The position numbers and the translations under genes were made by a program. A model generated the notes under the pieces. That model was given only the letters and a program-made list of their open reading frames with translations, was not told where the DNA came from and ran no database searches. Positions 17,966 through 26,189 of a stretch of 64,000 nucleotides of DNA are shown here, piece after piece. Numbering within the stretch: the stretch's first letter is position 1; each line of letters opens with the position of its first letter. Location of the stretch: assembly GCF_001417955.2 (NCBI RefSeq), contig NZ_LKTM01000361.1:1-64000 (forward strand), in the 5' to 3' direction. The stretch is from Mycobacterium gordonae. Its GTDB lineage: Bacteria > Actinomycetota > Actinomycetes > Mycobacteriales > Mycobacteriaceae.

Positions 17966-20485
17966 GTGAGCGGAATCGACGAACAGCTCGACGAGCTGAT
18001 AGCGGCTCGGGACCAACTGCAGCAATTGGTGCGGGTCATCGTCGAGATCGGGTCCGATCTGGACCTGGACATGACGTTGCACCGAATCGTCAACGGGGCG
18101 ATGGAACTGACCGGCGCCAGGTACGGGTCGCTGGGATTACGGGCGAGCGACGGCTCTTTGTCCTCCTTCATCTACGAGGGGATCGGCGGCACCACATCTC
18201 AGCGGCTCGGGGACCTCCAGGTCGGTGAGGGCATCCGGGTGGATGATCTGACTGCGTTTCCCCAGTCCACGGCTCTTCAGGCGGACGATCCGCCGATCCG
18301 CGCGCTGCTGGCGATACCGATCACCGTTCGGGCCGCCGATTTCGGCAACCTGTATCTCGCTGACGACCGCCCCGGCCGGGTGTTCTCCGACTCGCAAGAG
18401 GGCGCGGTGCGGGCACTGGCCACGGCCGCGGCCGCCGCGATCGACAACGCGCGGCTCTTCGAGCGGGAGCGCGAAACCGCGAGGTGGACCAATGCCAGCC
18501 GCGAGATCACCACGGCGCTGCTGTCCGGCGACCCCCAGACCGGGCCGCTACAGCTCATCGTCAACCGGGCGCTGGAGTTGGCCGATGCCGAACAGGCGAT
18601 TCTGTTGGTCCCCGGCGAGCCCGGTCTTCCCGCTTTCGAAGTGAACACCCTTGTGGTGGCCGCCACGGCGGGCCGGTACACCTCGCAGGTCGTCGGTCAG
18701 CAGGTGCCGATGGACGCCTCCACCACGGGCGGTGTGGCGCGCCGGGGCCTACCGCTGATCACCGACTCCTTCCAGTACCCGATCGAGGGTTTCACCGATG
18801 TCGGTGAGCGCTCGGCCATCGTCATACCGCTGGTCGCCGACGAGGCGGTGCTCGGTGTCATCGCAGTCGCGCGCGGCCCCCAACAACAGGCCTTCGGTAG
18901 TGACTACCTCGCGCTCGTCAGTGATTTCGCCCAGCATGCCGCTATCGCGCTGGCACTGGCGGCCGGACGCCAGCACGCGCTCAATCAGGAACTGGCACAA
19001 GCGGATTCGGTCGATGACGCGGTGCACGCGGCTGCCGAAGAACTGCGCCGGTTGTGGCGGGCGCGCCGCGTCCTGGCCGTCACCTTCCCGGCGCGCAGCG
19101 ACGCCACCAAGTCCGTCGCCTACGGTGCGCCGCTGGTGGTCTCGGTCGGCGAGCCGGCGCGATGGGCGGACCTGTCGCCGGAGGAGCGCGACTTGCTCAC
19201 CGCATTGCGCGACGGCGACCTGCTCACGCCCGACATCACGAAACCCGGGACCGCCGGCATCGCGCTGCAGCATCCCGAGGGGGTGCTCGTCGTCTGGATC
19301 GAACTGTCCGAGCGACGGCCGTTCACCCTCGAGGACCAGACCCTGCTCACCGTGCTGGCGGGCCGCCTCGGCCAGGGCCTGCAGCGGGTGCACCAGGTCG
19401 ACCAGCAGCGGGAAACCGCCCTGGCGCTGCAACACGCCATTCTGGGACCCGCGGAGTTGCCGCACGGGTTCACCGTCCGATATCAGGCCGCCAGCCCGCC
19501 GCTACAGGTGGGCGGGGACTGGTACGACATCGTCGAACTGGACGACGGGCGCATCGCGTTGATCGTCGGGGACTGCGTCGGCCACGGCCTGGCCGCCGCA
19601 ACCGTGATGGGGCAGGTACGCAGCGCGTGCCGCGCATTGCTGTTCGACAACTCCAGCCCCAGCGCCGTACTCGCCGGGATGGACCGGTTCGCCGCGCGGC
19701 TGCCCGGCGCACCGTGTACCACCGCCGTCTGCGTGGTGCTCAACCCCGACACCGGTGAACTGGTGTATTCCAGCGCCGGCCACCCCCCGCCGATTGTCGT
19801 CGACGCCGACGGAACCATCCGGAAACTAGACGACGGCCGCACCATCGCCCTGGGGATGCGGCCCGGCTGGCCACGCACCGATGCCCACGCGACGATGCCC
19901 GCACGCGCCACTCTGGCCCTCTACACCGACGGCCTGGTCGAACGGCGGCGCGTGCCGATCGAGAACGGTATCGCCCGCGCCGCCGGATTCATCCAGGACG
20001 GCCGCGCCAGCGAACTTGACGGACTGGCAAACCAGATCATGTCCGGCCTCGCCCCGAGCGACGGTTATCAGGACGACGTCGTCCTCATGCTCTACCGCCA
20101 TCCGGCGCCGCTGGAGATGACGTTTCCCGCAGACCCGGAGAACCTCGCGGCGTCTCGCTCCGCGCTCCGCAACTGGTTGTCGCGCGCCCGGCTGGACCAG
20201 GATCAGGCGGCGAAGGTGCTGCTGGCCGCCGGAGAGGCCGTCGCCAACGCCATCGAGCACGGCCATCGGCACAGCCCGGGCGGCACCGTGACGCTCGGCG
20301 CGACGGCACTGGACGACCAGGTGCAGCTCACGATCACCGACAGCGGCTCCTGGAAGACGCCGGATCCGGATTCCTACCCGCGGCGTGGCCGGGGGATCAA
20401 GCTCATGCGCGCGCTCATGCACGAGGTCACGATCGCCTACGACAACGCCGGAACCACGGTTCATCTATCCGCGAGGATCTCCTGA
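17966..20485 (+). CDS. GAF-PP2C phosphatase-HATPase fusion (partner-switching regulator)
   Basis: About 839 residues. It begins with a short helical segment, then a GAF domain (IVEIGSDLDLDMTLHRIV, GARYGSLGLR), a second GAF and a degenerate third. A SpoIIE/RsbU-type PP2C phosphatase follows (VGGDWYDIVELDDG, IVGDCVGHGLAAATVMGQVR, DGLVERR), then a C-terminal RsbW-like HATPase with GEAVANAIEHGH and GRGIKLMRAL. One polypeptide thus carries both the phosphatase and the kinase of a sigma-factor partner-switch. GTG at 17966 is preferred because homologous N-termini begin around GIDEQLDELIAARDQL; TTG 17858 and GTG 17864 are in-frame alternatives. It overlaps the STAS gene by one base (TGATG). Confidence 0.88.
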   Translation: MSGIDEQLDELIAARDQLQQLVRVIVEIGSDLDLDMTLHRIVNGAMELTGARYGSLGLRASDGSLSSFIYEGIGGTTSQRLGDLQVGEGIRVDDLTAFPQSTALQADDPPIRALLAIPITVRAADFGNLYLADDRPGRVFSDSQEGAVRALATAAAAAIDNARLFERERETARWTNASREITTALLSGDPQTGPLQLIVNRALELADAEQAILLVPGEPGLPAFEVNTLVVAATAGRYTSQVVGQQVPMDASTTGGVARRGLPLITDSFQYPIEGFTDVGERSAIVIPLVADEAVLGVIAVARGPQQQAFGSDYLALVSDFAQHAAIALALAAGRQHALNQELAQADSVDDAVHAAAEELRRLWRARRVLAVTFPARSDATKSVAYGAPLVVSVGEPARWADLSPEERDLLTALRDGDLLTPDITKPGTAGIALQHPEGVLVVWIELSERRPFTLEDQTLLTVLAGRLGQGLQRVHQVDQQRETALALQHAILGPAELPHGFTVRYQAASPPLQVGGDWYDIVELDDGRIALIVGDCVGHGLAAATVMGQVRSACRALLFDNSSPSAVLAGMDRFAARLPGAPCTTAVCVVLNPDTGELVYSSAGHPPPIVVDADGTIRKLDDGRTIALGMRPGWPRTDAHATMPARATLALYTDGLVERRRVPIENGIARAAGFIQDGRASELDGLANQIMSGLAPSDGYQDDVVLMLYRHPAPLEMTFPADPENLAASRSALRNWLSRARLDQDQAAKVLLAAGEAVANAIEHGHRHSPGGTVTLGATALDDQVQLTITDSGSWKTPDPDSYPRRGRGIKLMRALMHEVTIAYDNAGTTVHLSARIS

Positions 20486-20805
20486 TGCCCACGTCACTCA
20501 CCCTGGACACCGCCCGCGGAAACGATGGCGAATTCGTGCTGTCGGCAGTGGGTGAAATCGATTTGAGCAATGTCGACGCGTTCGACCGGGCGCTGACCAC
20601 CGCCGCGAACGAGGCGGCGGGCCGTGACCAGAAACTCACCGTCGACCTCAGCGCCGTCGAATACCTGGACAGCGCCGCAATCAACGCGCTGTTCAACCAG
20701 GCCGACCACATCCACCTGATTGCGCATCCGCTGCTGATGTCCATTCTCTCCATGTGCGGGCTCACCGAACTGGTCACCACCGAACCGGCACCGGCAGGGC
20801 ACTGA
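20485..20805 (+). CDS. STAS-domain anti-sigma factor antagonist
   Basis: 106 residues, a single STAS domain: VGEIDLSNVDAFDRAL, then LTVDLSAVEYLDSAAINAL. The Ser in YLDSAAI is at the usual phosphorylation position. It starts inside the stop codon of the fusion protein, so the two are translated together and are probably partners: the HATPase part phosphorylates and the PP2C part dephosphorylates this protein. The anti-sigma or sigma factor finally controlled is not in the window. Confidence 0.9.
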   Translation: MPTSLTLDTARGNDGEFVLSAVGEIDLSNVDAFDRALTTAANEAAGRDQKLTVDLSAVEYLDSAAINALFNQADHIHLIAHPLLMSILSMCGLTELVTTEPAPAGH

Positions 20806-20830
20806 GCTCCTAGCGCCTCACCAGAACGCT

Positions 20831-21541
20831 ATGTGGATTCCCATCTTGGTGATGGCTCTGGCAGTGAGCCTCGAACCGTTCCGGATCGGCATGACGGTGT
20901 TGATGCTGAACAGGCCCAGACCGGTGCTGCAGTTGGGTGCGTTTCTGTGTGGCGGCTTCTCGATGGGCGTCTCGGTGGGTCTGGTCGTCATTTTCGTCTT
21001 CCGGCGACGGCTGGTGGCTTCCGCGCACCTCACCCTGCCGACCGTTCAGGTCCTGATCGGCGGGCTGGCGGTCGTGGTGGCCGCGGTACTGGCTGTGCGG
21101 GTCGTGGTGGAGCGCTTCCGGCCCGGGCGCCCGGTGGACGGCGACGTCGTCGGGCGCGGCGACCCAGCCGAGCGCGAAACCTATGTCCGCCGGCTGCACA
21201 TGTGGGTTCGACAGCTGCTGACCGGACGGCAGTTGTGGGTCGCCGCGTTGGCCGGTCTCGGGATCGCGCTCCCGTCGGTGGACTACCTGGCCGCGCTGGC
21301 CGTCATCCTTGCCTCGGGTGCGGCGGCCACCGACCAGGTTGGTGCGCTGCTGCTCTACAACGTCGTTGCCTTTGCGTTGGTTGAGGTTTCGCTACTCGCG
21401 TATCTGCTGGCTCCGGGTACCACGCGCCGATCTCTGACCGCCCTGAACACCTGGGTCGGCTCACGGCGCCGCGTGGAAGTCGCCGCCCTGCTCCTGTTCG
21501 TCGGCCTGGTCCTGATCGGCGCGGGCGTCGCGGGCTCCTGA
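20831..21541 (+). CDS. Sap/GAP-family integral membrane protein
   Basis: 236 residues with about six transmembrane segments (ILVMALAVSLEPFRIGMTVL, LGAFLCGGFSMGVSVGLVVIF, VQVLIGGLAVVVAAVLAV, plus three after residue 130). This matches the actinobacterial Sap family, which includes GPL- and sulfolipid-addressing proteins that assist movement of envelope lipids. The EPFRIGM motif near the N-terminus is typical. The ribosome site is weak, but the N-terminus fits the family. No glycolipid genes are adjacent, so the lipid partner is unknown. Confidence 0.8.
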   Translation: MWIPILVMALAVSLEPFRIGMTVLMLNRPRPVLQLGAFLCGGFSMGVSVGLVVIFVFRRRLVASAHLTLPTVQVLIGGLAVVVAAVLAVRVVVERFRPGRPVDGDVVGRGDPAERETYVRRLHMWVRQLLTGRQLWVAALAGLGIALPSVDYLAALAVILASGAAATDQVGALLLYNVVAFALVEVSLLAYLLAPGTTRRSLTALNTWVGSRRRVEVAALLLFVGLVLIGAGVAGS

Positions 21542-21558
21542 TACGCCGCCGGCCCGCC

Positions 21559-22389
21559 TCATCGATCGAGCACGCCTTCGAGCAAGTCAACGTAGCGGCC
21601 CGGGTCGGAAAGAACGGCGGCGTGCCCGAGTTGTCCGAGACTGACGACCCGTGGACGGCGTCCGAACATCCGCTCATACCTCGGAATGTCGCGGTCGCTC
21701 TGCGTCGGATCGTTCTCCGCGCTCAGGACGATCACCTCGCCCTGCCACCCGCGCAATGCCGCCGGATTGACCGTGCCGGACCGGATCAGATCCGCGGCGA
21801 CGGCGAAGTGGGACACCACGTCGGCCCGGCGCAGCTTCTCGCGCAGCAGGAAGCGAATCGTTCCTGCCAGCTGGGCCGCTTCCGCAGGCGGCAGTTGGTG
21901 AGCAAGTCTGCCCAACCCGGCGGCCAGCAGGTCCTTCAATACCGGTTCGGGCAGCACGCGCGCGAGCAGCGTGGCCACTCTGGCGGCCACCAGCCAGGGG
22001 CGGGCGTACGTTGCGGGACCCGAACTTGAGAGCACGAGTCGCGTGACGGCCTGCGGGCGGTGAGCCAGATAGGCCTGCGCCAGCATGCCGCCGTACGACT
22101 GGCCTATAACTGTGACGGCCTCGACGGCTTCGCTGCGCAGCATTTCGTCGAAGGCAGCCATGAAATCGGCGATGGAAAGGGCCGGCGCATAATCCGGCGC
22201 TATGACGGTGTGACGTCCGGCAAGTTGCTCGAGAAACGCTGAGGCCACCGCGGCCCGGCGCAGACCGCCGGTCAACCAGAGCACCGGTGTGCCCGCACCG
22301 AGCCGGTAGTAGGACCATGGAATATCCCGGACCACCACGTGCTTTCCATGCTGGCGTGCGAAGCGCTCCATCTCGTCTGAAACGGTCAT
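21559..22389 (-). CDS. Alpha/beta hydrolase
   Basis: 276 residues. Nucleophile elbow GQSYGGMLAQAY (Ser), acid in LSAENDPTQ (Asp) and His in LGHAAVLSDP form the catalytic triad. The oxyanion region VLWLTGGLRRAA replaces the common HGxPG. ATG 22389 chosen; GTG 22398 and TTG 22401 are in frame upstream. Substrate unknown. It converges on the Sap-family gene. Confidence 0.85.
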   Translation of the reverse strand: MTVSDEMERFARQHGKHVVVRDIPWSYYRLGAGTPVLWLTGGLRRAAVASAFLEQLAGRHTVIAPDYAPALSIADFMAAFDEMLRSEAVEAVTVIGQSYGGMLAQAYLAHRPQAVTRLVLSSSGPATYARPWLVAARVATLLARVLPEPVLKDLLAAGLGRLAHQLPPAEAAQLAGTIRFLLREKLRRADVVSHFAVAADLIRSGTVNPAALRGWQGEVIVLSAENDPTQSDRDIPRYERMFGRRPRVVSLGQLGHAAVLSDPGRYVDLLEGVLDR

Positions 22390-22444
22390 GGGTGCCACCA
22401 ATCATGCTGCGCGGCAGCGCTGTATCGCAACGCCGAGCGCCGGC

Positions 22445-22846
22445 TCACTCCACCGGGATGTTCGGCACCACCGGCTCACCGATGGCCGCGTTGTACTGCG
22501 GGCAGTACGCCAGCGTCGCCGCATTCACAATGTTCAACGCCGTTCCCTCGTCTCCGGTTACCGAGCCGGTGCCCAGACCGATGGTCTCGACCCCGTTGCC
22601 GGCCACCACGATGTTGGCGGCCTGCAGGTCGGTCTGGCCCTGGGCCCTGGCATCGCAGACCTGTTGGGCCAGCGGGATTATCGCCCGTGCCGCGCTTTCT
22701 GACGTCGGGGGAGTGAAAACGCGCGTCATGTAGTCGACGAAGAAGGTCTCGCCGCTTCCCGGCCCCGGCTCGGCGGAGGCCGCCGGGGCCATCGCGATCG
22801 CCACCAACGCCAGACCCGCTACAACCCCGCTCACTCTGCCCGACAC
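22445..22846 (-). CDS. Secreted DUF732-like protein
   Basis: 133 residues. GTG start 4 bases after GGAGG. The signal peptide (VSGVVAGLALVAIAMAP) is cleaved near ASA/EPG. The mature domain is small and helical, with two Cys (QQVCDARAQG and LAYCPQY) and the final NAATLAYCPQY pattern of the mycobacterial DUF732 family of exported proteins. Function of the family unknown. Confidence 0.8.
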   Translation of the reverse strand: MSGRVSGVVAGLALVAIAMAPAASAEPGPGSGETFFVDYMTRVFTPPTSESAARAIIPLAQQVCDARAQGQTDLQAANIVVAGNGVETIGLGTGSVTGDEGTALNIVNAATLAYCPQYNAAIGEPVVPNIPVE

Positions 22847-23191
22847 CGCGCCTCCAGCTGTCTCTGCACAATTGCCAGGCGAAAGTAGCACCGCCGGGCC
22901 GATGAGCGGGCCGATTCGCGCTGCATTAGGGGCTCACGCGTCGGTGAGATAGACTGTCTTCAACGTTGGCCCTCCATCATTACCGCCAACACGTCGTGGA
23001 ACGTTCCTCATCCCCCCGGCGCCGGCCCGAAATTCGTGGCTCAGCGCGTCGCGTCCAGATGATCCGTGCATGAAGCACTACGGTCTCGCGGCGATCGATT
23101 TTGCCCACCGGCAATCTCGCCAGCTTGTGCCGGCTCTGCGCGAACCCCTCGCGACGATCCGGGGCACCCGATGCCTGAAAGGCACCGAAAA
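22847..23191 (+). other. 345-base region with candidate promoter and long helicase leader
   Basis: The only clear signal is a TANNNT -10 candidate, TAGACT at 22950-22955, which would give a leader of about 230 bases before the helicase ATG at 23192. Long leaders are common for cold-inducible DEAD-box helicase mRNAs. I found no convincing -35, ORF or strong hairpin. An in-frame ATG at 23066 exists, but the extra residues look non-conserved. Confidence 0.3.
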
Positions 23192-24484
23192 ATGAATCCT
23201 GACAAGACCTTTGCCGACCTCGGCGTGAGCACACCGCTGATCGGCGTGCTCGCTGCCGCCGGCATCACCGCCCCTTTCCCGATCCAGGTCCAGACCCTGC
23301 CCGACACGCTCGCCGGGCGGGATGTGCTCGGACGCGGCAAGACCGGCAGCGGAAAGACGCTCGCCTTCTCGATTCCGTTGGTCAGCAGGCTCTCTCCGGC
23401 CAACCGGCGCCCGTCGCGGCCGTCGGGTTTGGTGTTGGCACCCACCCGTGAACTGGCGACCCAGATCACCGCGACGCTGGAACCCCTGGCCGCCGCCCGC
23501 AAACTGCGCGTCACCACCATCTTCGGCGGCGTATCGCAGAACCGGCAGGTAGCCGCCCTGCAATCCGGCGTCGACATCGTGGTGGCCTGCCCGGGCCGGC
23601 TTGAAGACCTGATGAAACAGCGGTTGATCAACCTGGACGCCATCGAGATCACCGTCATCGACGAAGCCGACCACATGGCCGACCTCGGGTTCCTGCCCGG
23701 CGTCACCCGCATCCTCGCCGCCACACCGGCCGGAGGCCAGCGCCTGCTGTTCTCCGCCACCCTCGACAACGGCGTCGACAAACTCGTCAACCGGTTCCTG
23801 CGCGATCAGGTGCTGCACTCGGTGGACGAGTTGAACGCACCGGTGTCCGCGATGACCCACCATGTGTTCCATGTCGCCGGCGCCGAAGCCAAGAAGGAAC
23901 TCGTACACCGGCTGGCCTCGGGCAGCGGACGCCGAATCCTGTTCATGCGCACCAAACATCACGCCCGTCGGCTCGCCAAACAGCTCACCGATGCCGGTAT
24001 CCCGTCAGTTGACCTGCACGGCAACCTTTCTCAGCCGGCACGCGACCGCAATCTCGCCGCTTTCACCACCGGTGAGGCCAGGGTCCTGGTGGCCACCGAC
24101 ATCGCCGCGCGCGGCGTGCACGTCGACGAGGTCGAACTGGTGGTGCACATCGATCCGCCCGCTGAGCACAAGGCCTATCTGCATCGCTCGGGGCGCACCG
24201 CACGGGCCGGCAACGCGGGCGACGTGGTCACTCTGGTGCTGCCCGAGCAGCGCACCGACACCCGCGCGTTGCTGCGCAAGGCCGGCATCCGGGTCGAGCC
24301 GCGACACGTGACCGCCGACTCCGCCGAGGTGCAGGCGTTGGTCGGAGAGGTCGCACCGTACCGCGCTCCCGCCCCGAAAACCACTGCGCCGCAACCCGCT
24401 AAGCCGGCCAGGCGACGCGGGCCGGGTGCCGCGGGGCAACGGCGTCATCGCCGGTCGGGCGAGCTGCAACGAACCGCCCGCTGA
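23192..24484 (+). CDS. DEAD-box RNA helicase (RhlE-like)
   Basis: 430 residues. Q-motif segment TAPFPIQVQTLPDTL, motif I GRGKTGSGKT, Ia PTRELA, II DEAD in VIDEADHMADLG, III SAT, and HRSGRTARAG near the end. The C-terminal tail is basic (KPARRRGPGAAGQRRHRR) and likely binds RNA. The start MNPDKTFADLGVS fits the family N-terminus; GAAAGG lies upstream. Role: ATP-dependent RNA unwinding in ribosome assembly or cold adaptation. Confidence 0.92.
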   Translation: MNPDKTFADLGVSTPLIGVLAAAGITAPFPIQVQTLPDTLAGRDVLGRGKTGSGKTLAFSIPLVSRLSPANRRPSRPSGLVLAPTRELATQITATLEPLAAARKLRVTTIFGGVSQNRQVAALQSGVDIVVACPGRLEDLMKQRLINLDAIEITVIDEADHMADLGFLPGVTRILAATPAGGQRLLFSATLDNGVDKLVNRFLRDQVLHSVDELNAPVSAMTHHVFHVAGAEAKKELVHRLASGSGRRILFMRTKHHARRLAKQLTDAGIPSVDLHGNLSQPARDRNLAAFTTGEARVLVATDIAARGVHVDEVELVVHIDPPAEHKAYLHRSGRTARAGNAGDVVTLVLPEQRTDTRALLRKAGIRVEPRHVTADSAEVQALVGEVAPYRAPAPKTTAPQPAKPARRRGPGAAGQRRHRRSGELQRTAR

Positions 24485-24503
24485 ACGGCGATGGTCTCGG
24501 GGA

Positions 24504-24809
24504 TCAGGCGGGCTCGCACTCCGGGATCGTGATGTTCTTCAGCTTGAGCTCGTCACAGTAGGCCTGAAAGTCCCTGCCCTGCTGCTCGTCTTCGGCGATC
24601 TGGTTCTCCAGGCCGCAGGTGTTGTTCAGCAGGCAGGGATCCTCCGGCGTCGCCGTGATCGAAGTCGGCCCACCGCCGAGCGTCTGGGCCTCCACTGCGC
24701 CGAAACTGACTGCCACGCCACCGATCACCGCGGCGACCCAGATCAACCGGATCGGCCGGCGTGCGCGCCGAAGGCGCGACTGCGCAGGCGCTGACTTTTC
24801 CTCGAACAT
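24504..24809 (-). CDS. Small single-pass membrane/exported protein
   Basis: 101 residues. A basic N-terminus, one hydrophobic helix (LIWVAAVIGGVAVSFGAV) and an exported tail of about 60 residues with four Cys (PCLLNNTCGLEN, YCDEL, ECEPA), suggesting disulfides. AGGAG lies 6 bases before the ATG. Unknown family. It converges on the helicase gene with 19 bases between the ends. Confidence 0.7.
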   Translation of the reverse strand: MFEEKSAPAQSRLRRARRPIRLIWVAAVIGGVAVSFGAVEAQTLGGGPTSITATPEDPCLLNNTCGLENQIAEDEQQGRDFQAYCDELKLKNITIPECEPA

Positions 24810-24932
24810 CTACCACTCCTTGATAGTGACGGGCCAATCTGGCGTTTCCAGACGAGTCGGCGTCGCCGCCGCGGCACCAACTTTCGGGATCGTAGCTGCT
24901 CAGGCGCCAAACCGCCTGTCATAATCGACCCA

Positions 24933-24949
24933 TATGCAACTATTGCATA
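24933..24949. promoter_or_regulatory. Palindromic operator-like site in the 24810-25082 gap
   Basis: TATGCAA-CTA-TTGCATA is a perfect 7-base inverted repeat with 3-base spacer, in an AT-richer patch about 125 bases upstream of the small membrane protein gene at 24809 (minus strand). The shape resembles MarR-family boxes. No MarR gene is next to it. Nothing else recognisable was seen in this 273-base gap. Confidence 0.4.
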
Positions 24950-25082
24950 AGGCACTAATTGCGGTCAAGGACGTCTTCCCGCCGGGGCGGCATCAGCGGA
25001 ACTCGTCGACCAGACATCGCACCGACTCTGCCGCGTGCACCGTTGCGCGGGCTAGCGTCGCAAGTCCCTTCATCGCCCGGAA

Positions 25083-26189
25083 TCAGAAGCGGATCAACCC
25101 GCGCAGGTTCACCCCGGCGTGCATGTCCGCATAGCCCTCGTTGATCTCCTCGAGCGGGTATTCCCGTGTCACCAGTTCGTCGAGCTTCAGCCGCCCGGCC
25201 CGGTACAGGTCGAGCATCCGGGGAATGTCGCGGCGTGGGTTCGATGAGCCGAAAAGTGAACCACGCAACTGCTTTTCGTACAGCGTGAGATCGAACAGCG
25301 ACATGGCGACACTGGTGTCGGTGGGGTGGGGGATGGCGGTCATCACCACTCGGCCGCGCTTGCCGACCAGGCTCAGAGCCTGTGCCACATAGGCGCCCTC
25401 GGCCGAGTCGGTGCTGACCACGCAGACGTCGGCCAGCTGCCCGCGGGTCAGGTCGGTGACAAGTGCCAGCGCTTCGTCGACGGTCGCCGCCGTGTGGGTG
25501 GCGCCGAATTCCAGGGACCGGTTGCGTTTGTACTCGACCGGGTCGAGCGCGACGATGACGCGGGCGCCGGCGATGCGGGCCCCCTGAACGGCGTTCATGC
25601 CGATACCGCCGACCCCCATGACCACCACGGTGTCGCCGTCACGCGCCTCACCCGTGCGCACCATGCTGCCGTAACCGGTGGTGACCCCGCATCCGACCAG
25701 CGCGGCGGTATCCAGTGCGGTGCCGGGGTCAACCTTGATGATCGAGGCCATCGGGACCACCGTGTACTCGGAAAAGGTTCCCAGCACGCACATCTGGCCC
25801 AGCCCTTGACCTCTGGCGTGGAACCGGAAGGTTCCGTCGAGCTGCGGCCCGGCGATGATCGCCGCGCCCAGCACGCACAGGTTGCTCATCCCGCGCGCGC
25901 ATGGTTCGCACCGGCCGCAGGCCGGAATGAAGCTCAACACCACCGAATCACCTTCGGCCACCTCGGTGACGCCCGGGCCGACCTCGACCACCACCCCGGC
26001 GCCCTCGTGCCCACCGACCACCGGCAACTGCATGGGCATGTCGCCGGTGATCAGATGATCGTCGGAGTGACACAGTCCGCTGGCCGTCAGCTTGACCAGA
26101 ACCTCGTTCTGCCTGGGCCCGTCGAGGTCGACCTCTTCGATCTCCCACTTCTGGTGCAGGCCCCACAACACCGCGGCTTTGGTCTTCAT
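25083..26189 (-). CDS. NDMA-dependent (mycofactocin-type) alcohol dehydrogenase
   Basis: 368 residues, zinc-containing MDR enzyme. Catalytic zinc site GLCHSD and GGHEGAG; structural zinc loop CGRCEPCARGMSNLC; nucleotide fold VVMGVGGIGMNAVQGA. The conserved wording KTKAAVLWGLHQKWE and LFDLTLYEKQL is typical of the family assayed with N,N-dimethyl-4-nitrosoaniline, whose tightly held NAD is recycled through mycofactocin in actinobacteria. It overlaps the upstream P450 gene by 4 bases, so both probably act on one alcohol or hydroxylated substrate. No mycofactocin biosynthesis genes are in the window. Confidence 0.9.
   Translation of the reverse strand: MKTKAAVLWGLHQKWEIEEVDLDGPRQNEVLVKLTASGLCHSDDHLITGDMPMQLPVVGGHEGAGVVVEVGPGVTEVAEGDSVVLSFIPACGRCEPCARGMSNLCVLGAAIIAGPQLDGTFRFHARGQGLGQMCVLGTFSEYTVVPMASIIKVDPGTALDTAALVGCGVTTGYGSMVRTGEARDGDTVVVMGVGGIGMNAVQGARIAGARVIVALDPVEYKRNRSLEFGATHTAATVDEALALVTDLTRGQLADVCVVSTDSAEGAYVAQALSLVGKRGRVVMTAIPHPTDTSVAMSLFDLTLYEKQLRGSLFGSSNPRRDIPRMLDLYRAGRLKLDELVTREYPLEEINEGYADMHAGVNLRGLIRF

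Noticed and set aside
24934..25134. 66-codon plus-strand frame starting in the palindrome
   Set aside because: No ribosome site; its second half is antisense to the alcohol dehydrogenase, and the composition drifts to Arg/Thr.
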